The translations under genes were made by a program, and so were the position numbers. A stretch of 64,000 nt of DNA from Pycnopodia helianthoides (Eukaryota > Echinodermata > Asteroidea > Forcipulatida > Asteriidae), in assembly GCA_032158295.1 (NCBI GenBank), contig CM063246.1, positions 12,587,608-12,651,607 of the forward strand, given 5' to 3'. Positions within the stretch are counted from its first letter, which is position 1. Every line of letters begins with the position of its first letter. Below are positions 46,697 to 60,100 of this stretch, in pieces. The notes under the pieces are model-generated. The model saw only the letters and a program-made list of their open reading frames with translations, was not told the origin of the DNA and did no database searches.

Positions 46697-47755
46697 GCCA
46701 TGATGCGACAAAGGAAACGCACAGATTTGTGTGCGCGGCGCACAGGTTTGGCCCATGAACCTCCTTTTGACCTCTAGGCGAGGGCGCCTCACTCGAATAA
46801 CGCCAAGTGCATGAGTTATATTGTCTGACATGAAGCGAACCCATTGGACTTAGAAAAACTGGAACATCCACAAAACTGAATTGTACGGACAAAATGAAGA
46901 AGCTCCAAAGAGATAAATTCAACACCAAATGAAGTTCAAGTATTTCAAAACAACATTTTGAATAAAACATTACGCTGCTCAAACTAAAACCAATGTTGGA
47001 AGGAAGCTAGCACAGACTTCTTGTTTGACCATCTCATTGGCCAAGTGGTTGCACCGAGACCATCATGACCTCAACAAATCCGACATAAATTCGGCTTGAT
47101 TTCGTTCGACTCTGATCTGCATAGCCTTATACATGAATACAAGCAGAGCACCAAATATAACAAAGTGTTGTCCACACAAAAATTATACAAAGTAATACAT
47201 GATAGCGAAGATATCTTGCATTTTCAGCCATGATGCGACAAAGGAAACGCACAGATTTGTGTGCGCGGCGCACAGGTTTGGCCCATGAACCTCCTTTTGA
47301 CCTCTGGGCGAGGGCGCCTCACTCGAATAACGCCAAGTGCACGAGTTATATTGTCTGACATGAAGCTAACCCATTGGACTTAGAAAAACTGGAACATCCA
47401 CAAAACTGAATTGTACGGACAAAATGAAGAAGCTCCAAAGAGATAATTTCAACACCAAATGAAGTTCAAGTATTTCAAAACAACATTTTGAATAAAACAT
47501 GACGCTGCTCAAACTAAAACAAACTGTTGGAAGAAAGCTAGTACAGACATCTTGTTTGACCATCTCATTGGCCAAGTGGTTGCACCGAGACCATCATGAC
47601 CTCAACAAATCCAACATAAATTCGGCTTGATTTCGTTCGACTCTGATCTGCATAGCCTTATACATGAATACAAGCAGAGCACCAAATAATAACAAAGTGT
47701 TGTCCACACAAAAAGTATACAAAGTAATACATGATAGTGAAGCATCTTGCATTTT
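46697..47755. repeat. Tandem duplication, 530 bp x 2
   Basis: Unit starts 'gccatgatgcgacaaaggaa' at 46697 and 47227, and ends 'gcattttc' before each next unit. The copies differ at few positions, including a one-base indel (caaatataac versus caaataataac) that breaks any shared minus-strand frame. Frames at 46686-46982, 47366-47575 and 47594-47890 are therefore not supported as protein. Confidence 0.9.
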
Positions 47756-48954
47756 CCCCCATTCAAAGCAGTACAACATAATGAAGCCGACATGGAAAAA
47801 TGGTCTGGCCCTTTGAGAGCCAGTAGTCATTATTGCTATTTTACACTGGGAACAAGACAAAGATGGCGGCATCTTGACGAAAGACCCCATTGGAAGATAG
47901 GTTTACCAAACTTCCTGAGAACTTCCATTTTTTAACAGGACAAGATTAAATCGGGGGAAAAGTAAAATGAGAAAAGAAACATGAATTGGAAATTGGTTTG
48001 TTTCAAAGTGTAAAAAAAGATATGGACTTAAACAGATCCTTTTGTGTACGTTTTATGAAAAGTAACAATACCAGGTACTCAAAGTCATTGCCAAAAAAAA
48101 GGTCTGGAAAAAAATCTAAGTTTTATGAGATATGATGAAAAGTTGGCATTTCTACCTAGATTTTAAGGAGCTGTTGGGAATAAAATATCCACAGCAATAA
48201 AGAAGTAGATCAAAGTGCATGATTTCTTCATATCTGAAGAAAAACAGCAGATACAATTTTTCAGGCAGACACAAAATGTCTGAATTCACAGGCCTGGCAT
48301 TTCATCTTTGAGAGGGCAAGGCCATTTTCATTTTGCAAAGGGCACTTCCATGATTAAATCTTAAAGTCTATTAGGAAACTTTTGAAGGGGCACCAAGGCC
48401 AAGACCAGGGGCAACAGAGGCCTGAATTCATGTAAAAGTTATAAATTTCTCAACCCAAACACTTAAGGGCTGTGCAGATTAAGGGAGCCAACCATTTCCG
48501 CAATATGAAACAATATTTTTGTTACACTTACAGAATGATTTGATATCAAACAAAAATGGTTCACAAAGACATACATCAAACCAAAAAAAATAACATCATG
48601 ATTTCGAAAAGTAATTTTAAAACAAACCTGTATTTACACAAACTGGCCTGACTTGATTTAAACTGGCTCTTATTTAAACAAAAAAAACAAATTAAACTTC
48701 AGATTTTAAAACTTGTTTTAAAATAAAGCAAATCGAGAATTTCTTTACCCATTTAATGAGTAACCGTTTAAAACAATGGTCAAATCTCAACTGGGAGAAA
48801 AACAATCATTACAAAACGTCCAACGTAATTGGGCTGATCTGAACAACCTAATCCAACAAGCAGTATTAAAAATTTGCGTCTGCCCCGAGCAAATAGGGCT
48901 CATAAGTCCGGTGTTTATAACTGCATATAAACGACTGGGCATATTTCTATTCCC
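47756..48954. other. No gene recognised
   Basis: AT-rich. A motif 'aaagatggcggcatcttgac' at 47858 resembles YY1-type core promoter sites but has no supported transcript. Confidence 0.45.
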
Positions 48955-49145
48955 CTGGACAGGATACCAGTCCATCGCAGATTACTCCCAAACTCTCACC
49001 AGTACCCATTTCAACTCCTGGGTGGAGAGAAGCAATTATGACAAAGTGCCTTGCTCAGGGACCAAGAGTTGAGACGGAACCCCACATTCTGTAAATTACA
49101 GGCCTTCAGTCTATGGCCCTAGACCACTCGGCCACCACGACACCC
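48955..49145 (-). repeat. tRNA-derived SINE relative, minus orientation
   Basis: The minus strand contains 'ccctgagcaaggcactttgt' and 'cataattgcttctctccacc', matching the SINE at 31475-31765. It also has 'gagtggtctagggccataga', an A-box-like head. Confidence 0.6.
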
Positions 49146-49804
49146 AACAACAAGCAGTAATTACCATCTCCAGACAAACATTAAAAAAATAAAAATCTGA
49201 ACGAAATGTTTGAAAATGATTAGCAATGTTTGAAAACCACTAAAAATGCCTGACTAAAAATCAACATTAAAAAAAAAAAATTGTTAAACAATTTGAACAT
49301 AGAAAAAATAAATAAATAAACGTCACGATTTGTTAAAACAAAGAAATTATTTGCAAAAATACCAGTTTGTCAGTGAAACCCACAAAAAATACTTTCGTGT
49401 AATCTTCAGACAAGTGTTTTCATTAAAAAAAGTGTTTAGAGAAATGTTAAAACATGATTAAATTTTCCCTTTGTATGTTTACCGTAAAGATTTTGTTAAT
49501 GCTTCCGGTCCTGCTGAAAAAATGTACAAAAATTCTATACAAAATTTTACATTTTGTTTTTACTATTCGTTCAGACACTCCAAACGCCAAATTTTAACCA
49601 TACTTTTTTGACGACATTATAAAGTCATTTTCAATTCCTCCAAGGTTTATGCAACTTTACAAAACAACATAGTAGAAAACCAGGGCCCATTGTCATAACA
49701 AACCATCATGCTTCTTACCAGAAATAGGCTACCAGCCAAAATACCATGTCATTTGCACAATTTGTGACTGGTTTCCAGCAAATTTTGTTTAAAACTTATT
49801 ATTG
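49146..49804. other. No gene recognised
   Basis: A-rich, low complexity near 49180-49320. Confidence 0.5.
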
Positions 49805-50176
49805 GGTTTTACCAATACGCCCATGTGTGTAAAGCATTGTACACTCAGTACTTTCCCCCGAGTCCTGTGAACAAAAATCCACAGGCATATTACTCGGGTC
49901 GGTGGGTGGGATTCAAACCCGTGCCCTTTGCCATTCTAGAGCAGATGCCTTACCACTAGACCACTGAGACTGCCCGGTAGCTAGAGGCAGTTTGAATCCT
50001 GTATTTTAGCAGCGCGGACAACAACTTAACAGATGTCAAATTTGCATCGGGATAAAGAATATTACATTCGGTTTTAGAATCCCACCCAAGTTAAATATGA
50101 CTGTGAAATTTGCGTTCACAGGACTCGGGAAAGTACCGAGTATACAGTGCTTTACACTCATCGTACGGGTAAAACC
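49805..50176. mobile_element. Long-inverted-repeat miniature element containing a tRNA-like head
   Basis: About 68 bp arms: left 'ggttttaccaatacgcccat' to 'cccgagtcctgtgaac', right 'gttcacaggactcgggaaag' to 'cgtacgggtaaaacc'. Between them, on the minus strand at 49901-49975, is gggcagtctcagtggtctag followed by 'tggtaaggc' and 'ggtttgaatccc', matching pol III A and B boxes. Probably a SINE captured between inverted arms. Confidence 0.7.
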
Positions 50177-50238
50177 AAATAATATTCTTTATCCCTGATG
50201 CTAATTTAACATAAATTAAACAGTTGGAAGTTTGTTAA

Positions 50239-50832
50239 CCACTTCACGTCGGTATACACGCCACATTCTTCTGAAATGACTTATGGCAGACGGTTTATTA
50301 CGACCAGAACAAATGCAGAGCACCCTCAATTTATTGCAGGCAGCCGGACTGAGGAAATATCCACCCGGTTTTTCAATTGTGTATCATGCACAGGCTCACA
50401 ACTACTGTACTGCGCTTCGTTTCAACAGTACAAAGAGGGACACAAGGTTATTGGAAAACATACTTCATATCCCTTTTTCTAGGGGGTGGTGGGTAATCCC
50501 CCATTCCAGACCTTCGTCCTGTTGTTGTACAAATGTGGCATACAAGAATGGACAGGCTGCCAAAATTGCGTATCAATGTTCAAAGAATCCAGTATACCGT
50601 AGCAGATTGTCGGCCGTGTCTCACGGCAAAGGTTTCTGTGAATCACGGCGATTGCCTACTCATATTTCCTCCCATGACAACGTCAAATCCTGGTGCTAAT
50701 TATGAGACCCTTTGTTGTCTTTTCTTTGTCAAGTCAGGGTTTCATTGTGGCATTGAAACTCTGAAAAGTGCCTAATAACAAAGATACCGTAGGAGGGCAC
50801 AGCATTTTTTGGAGAATACTGACATGAAGTGG
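50239..50832. mobile_element. 594 bp TTAA-flanked element with open frame, next to the RBL poly(A) signal
   Basis: TTAA at 50235-50238 and 50833-50836. Ends CCACTTCACGTCGGTAT and, complemented from the right, CCACTTCATGTCAGTAT. A 138-codon plus frame at 50283-50699 starts MADGLLRPEQMQSTLNLLQA; overlapping frames at 50276-50482 and 50533-50775 reduce confidence that it is coding. No transposase motif is seen. Confidence 0.75.
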
Positions 50833-50850
50833 TTAAGCAATATATTTCGA

Positions 50851-50856
50851 TTTATT
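50851..50856 (-). promoter_or_regulatory. Poly(A) signal of the pocket-protein gene
   Basis: TTTATT on the plus strand gives AATAAA on the minus strand, about 70 bases after the TAA stop at 50928-50930. Confidence 0.75.
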
Positions 50857-50927
50857 GGGCCCTAGGTCTAGTTTAATAGTTTGTGGACAGACACATCATA
50901 CTCAGCAGTAAACTGTAACAAAAACGA

Positions 50928-51134
50928 TTACATAATCTCCAACAGCGAGTCTGCAGCCCAGGGTTCACATCCTTCATCGGTCTGACTTAAGGCTGATGAT
51001 ACGCTGTGCAAGGCGGTTGGGCTCCATACAGATCCGTTTCGGGGAGCTGTCATTAGCATCCCCGAGGGGCAGCACCCGCTTGGGCGTCTGTCGCTCACCC
51101 CGAGTTTGATCATGTTGTTGATGTCACGAAGGTT
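50928..51134 (-). CDS. RBL1: RBL exon o: C-terminus and stop
   Basis: [12 protein letters not shown] corresponds to the conserved REINSMI segment; the remaining tail is poorly conserved and ends LLEIM with TAA. Confidence 0.88.
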   Translation of the reverse strand, partial: NLRDINNMIKLGVSDRRPSGCCPSGMLMTAPRNGSVWSPTALHSVSSALSQTDEGCEPWAADSLLEIM

Positions 51135-54100
51135 CTGAAAGCAGTAACGTTGATAACAGTTAAAGGAACATTACAGAATTGGTAAGAAAAAAGCTTGTAA
51201 AGTATACTTTTTTATCACAGATTTACATAAAACTTACACGGTCTAATGATAATGATAGTAGAAAACATCCCTTGAAGTATTGCTGTCTGAAATGCCATAT
51301 TTGATGAGAAATGAATAAACTAATTTTCCGATTGGAGTTTATTGCTCAGTGAGCGTTTTATTCATTTGTTGAATCTATATGATTTCATGCAAATGTGTAA
51401 TCGGTTTTTCACTATTTTCTCGTGACCCAGATGGCCGATCGATCTCAAACTTCTACAGGTTTGTCAGTTTATGTATATGGTGGACTACATAAAGTGCTTA
51501 CACTGCAAGCAACTGTTTTTTTAGCAAAAACCATTTCTGTAATGTTCCTTTAAAAGAATCCAAACCATCCACATTTGGTATAAGATAAGGTATACCAATC
51601 TAGGCAAAGTCTAAAGAAATTTTCATGGTTGCCCAGGTTACTGTAGTGGTACCCCCTCGTGTGAAGGGGAAGGAAGGAGGAACGATCCTCTATCTACTAA
51701 AGGATGAGCATCCACCAAATATAATAAAATGAATCCGTCACAAGATGTCTGAAATATAAATTATAATCGTTCTCTATTGCAACTGATTTAACACATGAGA
51801 GTAGCAGTTCACATAATATCAGCCCAGCACCATCACCATTTTAATACAAAACAAATCAATAGAGCACACTCTAGTCGGTGAATGTCAAAGGTGAATGTCA
51901 AAGGTCAAAGCATGGTTGCCTACGTACGCTAGCTACCCCACACACATTTACAAGGACGATGTCGATGAAATATCTCCCCTGAAAGTGTGATTCTGAAGCG
52001 TTCCTATGCATGCAAGCTCAAACAAAAGAATACCAGCCCAGTGTCACGCATTGTCGGCCGGACTTTGTATAGACTCACTGTATAACAAAGGAACAATAAT
52101 GTGCGCCAGCTGAAGCCCAATGTCATCGTCTCTGTATAATCGGTTTGCTACTTACTACTTAACCATGGTCCCTTGTGACAAATTTTAGAATCGCCGATTG
52201 TTTATTTGTTGTCGTGTTCATGACAGTAAAAAAAAACTAACAAGAAGTTTCTTCTTACGGGAACTATTTCATTCTCAATTTCAGACGAGAAATAAAAAAC
52301 ACATCCAGAGCTTCTTACCTTTGCAGGGCTCTTGTTGATGTAGTAGAGCATGCCCTGGTTCGGACTAGTCGGAATGGGGTTAGCGTGAGGGGTAACGTAC
52401 ACCTCGTGACGACTGGACACCTTACGCGGCGACGCCGGATGTGTCCTGATGACTGGCATCGGCGACAATGAGGGCGCTTCGAGGTTCTCTTGGCCGCCCT
52501 CACTCGGTGGCGTGAAACGGAGTGCAAAGTGCTGTATTCTCTTGACGAATATCTGCAAACCAAAATTAACATTTGAAAATTGTTGCAAGTTTGTTTTGAA
52601 AACGAGTTACATGAAATGCTATGACAAAATTTATTTACAGAGTCTTCTAGAACATGAAAACTTTACCAAAGTGTAAAAATCTACATGCAATCGATACAAA
52701 GCCATAACCCAAACAGTACTCTGTACTTAAATAGGTGTAATGCCACACAGTTCAAGCTGTAAATTACTTATTAATCATATTTAAAAAGTTACAAATAATC
52801 ATTCTAGAAACAATGACTGCAGTCAAGGCATACACAAGTTCAACGCTGACCGCCCGAGCATTATTTGGATCACAACTTGAACTATCACAAAGGTCATTTT
52901 AAAGGTCAGTTGTTTTGTAACCAATGCAAAGGCACTATAAATAGACCTTTACAGAGTCCGAAAATTGGGACCAAGAACAAGCTGATGAGAAAAAAGGGGG
53001 AACAGTGGGGCTACAAAATCAAGGGGAGGAATTAATGATGGAGAAAGCAGGCAGTGGAAACGGTTGTAGAAAAAACACAAAAGGTGGAAACAAGGTATCA
53101 CATTCTCTTCTTTTCTCAACTGCAGCCTACCCAATCTCGGTTCCCCGAGCTACAATTCAAAGAATTCAGCTGCTCCTTACCGAGTTGTAGAAGGTGATGA
53201 GGTCCCCTCGATCTTCATCTTCAAAGGATGAACTTGTGCCTGCCATCCTCGTTGGGGTGGGCGGGGCGCTACCGGGATGAGGGGTGGGGAGTGTGCTGGC
53301 TGAACGGACTCTTAGCCCATGTGGGTTCGGGTTTGAATCTATAAACAAACAGAATCATTCAAATTGATTATAAAATTTGGGGCCAGAGACACTTCTCCAC
53401 TGAAGTATTTTCAAGTGAAATACTGTCACAAGAAGAGACAATTACATCTGTGACTGGTATCCTGCTCATTTTCGCTAAGCAGAAAAATCATTAAGCAATA
53501 TTTGCTGCTTAAGCAGCTCTATGAAATTGGGGCCAGAGCCACTCCTCCACAGAAATGTTTTCAAGTGAAATACTGTCAACATTGGGACAATCAGCATCTG
53601 AGAACCCCAAAGCACAGTTTAAATTGGCTACAGAGATTATTATTATTATTATTATTATTATTATTGGTTTATTGAAATTCAAACATTGCAGAGCTGAATT
53701 TCGTTTAGAAAACAACAAAGAAAATTTGTTGATGAGACTCGACGAAAGTGAAAGTGTGAAAATGAAGGTGATAATGATTGAAACTACTTTACTGGCCTGG
53801 GTTCTCCGTTATTCTAGACCAAGAACCTCCCAGATGTTACAAAGTCAGGAGGTTTACAGACTCTGTGCATCATCAGAAATAGAAAACTACAGGTCTATGA
53901 ACTATTTTTGTCTCTTTATTTTTTTTATTTATCTACTTATAGATAGATTGTGCCAACGTGCAATATGATATCATGCTATAAATGCATCATCTACACAGTA
54001 CACACATGTACACAGTTAGTTTTGTGCAGAGTTGTGACTCCATACACATCCCGTTCAGTGGAGTGGTTCGCAACGGTTGGTCAACCCCCTGGAAAGTTGC

Positions 54101-57100
54101 AGGAGAGGTTACTACAGGAATCCAAACTTCCACATGCTCACACGTGACTAACCTTTCTGCTTATCGGCATCCGGTGAGCTCTGGCGTGACCCATTCCCGT
54201 TGGTGCCGTTGGTGCCGTTGGCCGAGTGCTGCCTCCGGTCTTGGAGGAGTACGCTACGATACACGTGGCTCTGGGCCTGAGGCTGGCGACGGTACGCCTT
54301 CATGATATCTTGGAATTTCTGATCCTGTTTGGTTACCTAAGCAGAAATTGGAATAAAAAAAACAACACTTTACATAAGCCATTTAAAGTCTTGTTCAACA
54401 AATTACCAGGGCCCAATTTTATGGCTCTGCTGACCTCTGAATTCTGCGCTTGCGATCACCATTCTCCGCTTGCTGTGCAAGAGCCCAATTTCTGCGCTAG
54501 CTGTGTAAGCAAAGAATGCGTAGTAGCATGGAGAATGCAGGCGCACAAGCAAAAAAATTCCCTGCCAACCCGCGAAACATGCTTGACGTAAGCGCAGAAT
54601 TCCCTGCTTCCGTAAACGCCGATTCTTTGCTCATGAAAATGGGCCCCGTCACAAATGAACACTCAAATTTGAATTCCAAAGTCTAAACACACAGATGTTG
54701 CTGTGTCTGGTGGTTGGGTCCAGAATGCACCCCATTTTTGAAAAAAAAAAATCCTTGGGAGAACACTCAAAGAGAAAAACAATAAAAATTGCACTGGAAC
54801 AATCTTGTGTCCATACCTTGCACATGAGGTATATTGCACTCATGATGACTTGGTCCAGATGCCGATCTCTCATCAGGTCAACATGCTTGGTCAACGAGAA
54901 CTCGATACAGGTCCACGTCTTGCGGCGTAGGTCGTCTGAGAGGTTCAGTTTGCTGGCCAGATCCAGCAGGCGCACATTGACCAGGTGGAAGACCTGAAGC
55001 AGAAACAAAACTTGAAGTTTATCAATCGACTCCGTCTTGGAAATTAGACTGGGACGTTAAACCGTTTAACCGTAGAAAATAATAATAATAAATCCTGAAG
55101 TCTGATAAAAATTAAATGGTCGATAAACAACGGTCTCTGAAAGTCAATGTTAATGGTTCTACATGTTTTTGTCAAGCTTGGATAGTTCGATAGCGACAAC
55201 AACAAAAAACAATAGGAAATTATTTGAAATAATAAGTCCCAACCCCAAATAAAGGTGATCTCTCTGCTGCCACTTCCCAGGTTGTATCGTAAACTTGGGT
55301 GTGATCCCTGGTTATATGGCAGTTACAGGCTGAATGGCTTCTGACTAGCACCCCCGAACAAAGGATGAAATAGGGAGACTGCCAACATAGGACTAGATAG
55401 CTAAGTTGGTAGAGTGCCGGCACATTAATCTGGAGATCGCAGGTTTAAGTCCCGGTCCAGTCAATTTTTCTTTGTTCAACCCAAAATTATTTTACAAATT
55501 CACCAAGTTAGTTTCCCTTGTGGCTTATTACTTGATATTCTTTAATAATACCTAAAACAACTGCACTGAACAATCTCGTTTCACAGACACAACGATTTTA
55601 CCTTTCTGAAAAAGAGTCCAACTGAGCCGGTTCTTCTTGGCTTGCTCAGCGTTGTGGCAGCTTGATCAACCTCCCCTTGCCCAGCAGCCGTCATGCTGAC
55701 CTCCATCTCATCCTTGACCGGGGACTTACTCGCCGTCGCACTGGACAGCTGCTGGGTTTGACCTCGGGTCATGACCCTTGGGAGGTTGTGACCTTCAGTG
55801 GGCTGGAGACAAACTTAATGTTGCCGTCTTTGTCTTTAATGCCTTTATAAAAAATTGCAAAGAAATATTGGACTGTGTTAAACAGTTACAAGGTTCACTC
55901 CTATTCCACAGTATCAAAACAATGACAGCATCAATCAAAGAAGAGCGTTTCCAAGAATACAATTTTGCTAAATAGACTTTAAGAAATCTAGATGTTTAGC
56001 TCAGAAACACATTTATTTCCATATCTCTATGAAAAAAAAAAATACATGTAATGATGGATTAAACCAAAAATAAAACAATTAGCAATAAGCTGGATAAATA
56101 TAATAATTAAAAGTATGGGGCTGTTTCGATAAGCAGAAGCTTGTAGAAAACAGCCAAACAAACTAACAAACAAACAGACACCCCAACAAAAGGACAGACA
56201 AACATGAAACATGACAATAGTTACACACGACACAAGACACATAGATCAGAGATAATACAACAATTTCATAATTAGCAATAACTAATAACAATAATAAACC
56301 GTTCTTATAAAGCGTATTACACACGGAGTCCCAATGTGCTTTACAAAGTCGATAGAAAACAAACACACGAATTAATCAGAGTTTAACAAATGAGTTTTGG
56401 AGCTTAAATTGATCCAGAGTTTGTGCCTCTTTGATGTTTTGGGGGAGTTTGTTCCAAAGAGTAGGAGAACATGTAGAAAAAGCACGCTGGCCGTATGACT
56501 TTGTCGATGCCGATGAACAAGCAAGCAGAGATTGTGATTGGGAGCGGAGTATTCTCGGTATCAAAACAGTTCAAGCAAAGGAGATAAGATGTTATCGTGA
56601 CATTGCAGAGGCATAGGTTTAAGAAGCAAAGCATGAAGGCAATGGACACATTGAGACAGAGATCAGAGAATGTTAAATTGAACCATTTAATGTCAAGGGG
56701 ACCTCCACAAATAATTAAAAAACTGAGAACACAAAAGTCTCTCACATTCAAACCAGGGTTCTCCATCGACCGATGCAGGTCTTGTGTTTTCGTTCTTTTC
56801 TACTTGATGGAAGTAAAAACATCTTCAAGTAAGTGATCATTTGCGGCCCTCTTTGAAACAAGTGAATAAGTATATTTCATTTCATTTTATTTATTAATGA
56901 AGGACTCTCAGAGAGCGAACTTACTCTCTATACTAGCCAAGAACCCCGTGGAGAGAAGACAATGAAGGAAGTTTCAGTTTTAAGGTGTGGGAGGAAAAAC
57001 CCCAGAGTAATATTCCAGGGAAAAACCCACACAATCAGGCAGGGACTGAAAAACCAAATCCACATAGTGCCCCAGTGTGATTTGAACCAGGGTCCCAAGA

Positions 57101-60100
57101 GGTGGAAGGTAAGGCAAGATACCACTACGCCAACCTGACTGCCAACCTGACTGTATAAACATACAATACATCTTAAATTACAAGGACTAAATTGTCAACA
57201 TATTGCCTCATACCTTGTATCGTCACCGTGACCGTCTGGGGTTGCGTCACCATCCTGGTCTTGGGTTGTGTCAGGGTGATGGCCTTGGGCTTCACAGACA
57301 CGGTCACGCCGCTCTCCAACGTGGTCTCGGCAAGAAAGCTGTCGTCCGCGGCGCCATTGGTCGCCCTGGCAGCAGTGGAGGACATCGACGACTCCTCGAT
57401 GGATTTGGAAACAAACAGTCTACGCTTGGCGCTGCCTGGGGACGGTGAGCTGAAACGATCACGGGCGGAGGTCGGGGACTGAAGGAGGGCATCTGAAAAC
57501 CAAATAAAAAAATTAAAAATTACAAGGGCGTGTTTGTGACACAAAACAATCATTCTGAAAAATGAGTTAAGGTTTCTTCTTAATCTTGAGATCATGAGAT
57601 AAATTTCTCTACGCACCACATGTCTTGAGAGGTTAGCAGGTTTCACTACAAAAAGAAATCTAGCGGCTTGGTCATAAAAAGGAACCCAAAGTATTTCTTG
57701 GTTGTAATGCGTCTTCACTTCTTGAAAAAAGCTAGAGGTGAAGGGAGATCCATGTCAAATCTTGAAATCAGGAAATAACACCCAAACCGTGAAATAAACA
57801 CTGTGATTTGAACATTGGGTTCAAATACCTGACCCTTGCGCCAACGCCCCGTGCAGCTTCTGTCTGCCACACTCACTATTAAGGGAGTCAACATTATGGC
57901 AAGGGTCTAAATGCTGCATCGCCTAAAATGCACTTAACAAACACTGTACACCACACCCAGACACTGACTCCCAAAATGGCCAAAACCAAGAATGTTGTGA
58001 TGACGACGTCCGTTGAACTGGGTCAATAGAGCTGCTAAGCACAAGGCATAAAGATTTTTTTTTTAAAAACAAATCACACCAACCTTTTCTTGCTGCTGGG
58101 TCAGACTCCATGAGCATCCGGACACGCTGATGGACGACGGGGGACCGGTAGGGCTGGGGTCCGCTCCCGTTGGCTCTAGCGCCGTTATCCTGCTGTGTGG
58201 TGATCGACACATCTTCACAGGACGGTGCACCATCCTTGGACTCCCTCAACGCTCCCCAGACTGGCGAGTCGCTCCGCCACGCTCGGTCCTGGAGTATCTC
58301 CTCTTCCACCTTAACAAAAAAATGATGCATTTTCAGGAGTGGTTTTTTTTCTAATTATAAAAAACCACTACAGAGAACTTTTACATTTTTAGCAACAACA
58401 TACTTTCATCATGCTGCCACCATCTTGGTCATGTTCCCTGTATCAAATAACAGTAATTAATGCTAACATTCATTGTACAAAAAGGAAACCAGACTATTTC
58501 TCTTTCCAGCCTCGGTTTGGTTACATTGATTTCAATGGGAGAAAAACAAGGTCAACGTGGTAAAGGTCTAACCATCTTGTCTGTGTAAACAAGGTTGCTC
58601 GTCTGATTTTCACTTTTTACACGTCCGTAGCAGATATGAACAAGCACAACCTTTGGGCCATGCTATAATAATCCAGTTCCCAATTGTGTAAAGTCGGTTA
58701 GCAGAAATTACTGCTTGGCAATTTCTTTTGCTCAGCAGAAAATTATTGAGGCATCAGACACAACAATATCAACTATGTGAAGCTTTAGCTGGTAACCTGT
58801 TCCTATTAAGCAAAAAAAAGTGTGCTTAGCAAAGTTTAGAGTTTACCAGCTTTAAGAAATTGGAAAATTCAAATTTGAATAATTATTCTCTTCAGGGCTT
58901 GACTTTTAAGACAATCTCCTCTAGACCACAGCCAGAACGTTCAATGGACCACAACTATTTCTTAACAAACCCTTTCTCTTTAACACTTGATGATTTTTTA
59001 GGAGGGAATTTTCAGTTGAAAAGCACAAGTGTACACAGGTAAATATTCAAAAGTGTGGTTTGGAAAAACACTAGACCTGCAGGGCTTGTTTGGTTGTAGA
59101 GTTACCGACCAAGGGCTACAATTCCCGGACTCTGGCCAGTGGTCCAGAGGGTATTTCAAGCCCCGCTAGCTGTAACCACAAACATTGAGACAGTACTACT
59201 CACATGGTTGAGGTGCTTAACAATGTCCCTAGAGAGACCTTCTTCCGCCCTCAGCAATAACTCGATTACTTTGTAGAAGTGGAAGGCTGGCAACTCAAAG
59301 ATCTCAAGAATCCATGGAAAAGATCTTAAGTACAAGGAAGAAAGACTCAAATAAATATGTGCAGTAAAAAACATTGGCATCAATTTCATACAGCTGCTCA
59401 ATAGAACGATTGCTTAACAAAAAGTCTACTAAGCAAAACTTAACAGGAAACCAGTTACAAACAGTACATATTTTATGGTATTATGAAAATTGGGTCCAGG
59501 TGACTGTGAGCCAACCAAAGTAAACAGACATTTGTGAGTATAAAGCATTTGACCTTCGAGAGATAAAACGCATTCTCATGACTTACTTTTGTGAGTTATA
59601 TGCGAATATGATTACTTCTAAGCAGCATGCTAGGAGTGAACGATGGAAGATGTCGTGATCCAGCAACGTCTGTGGAAACAAATATTACACAATAACAATT
59701 AGTTATACAAAAAGTTGAATTTAACCCAGATTTGTTTAGTTATTGTTTGTTCAGAAGTTAAATGTTGACGCACAGCCCTTTGTGACCATCAACAGCATTA
59801 CACAAAGAAACCCACAGGCAGAGAGAATGCACACCTTACTGTAGTGCTAGCAGGTGTGAGCACAGTTTGTCTTAGACTACAGTCAACTGCAAAACACAAC
59901 TTTCTACAAATCCTAAACTAAACAAATGTATCTGCTAGGCATATAATATATTTTATATTTATACATATTTCATTTCCCTGGCAAGTAGAAAGGACAAGCA
60001 AATAACAAACATGGACAAAAAGGAAAGAGTGGAACCGGCTAGTGCCCGACTGATTGCCTAAAACAGAAACAAAGTTTCTGCCGAGGAGACTCTCCTCTCT

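Noticed and set aside
47594..47890. 98-codon minus-strand frame with a membrane-like segment
   Set aside because: Its homologous stretch in the first 530 bp copy is frameshifted, and no splice or family evidence exists.
55793..55802. Alternative upstream acceptor for RBL exon j
   Set aside because: It would put the exon out of phase with the donor at 57213; the downstream AG keeps the frame.
57192..57482. 96-codon plus-strand frame (and 57203-57448) opposite RBL exon i
   Set aside because: Antisense shadows of a strongly supported exon.
57173..57718. 181-codon minus frame as a single exon
   Set aside because: Only 57214-57492 matches the pocket-protein family; the rest is read-through into introns past good splice sites.
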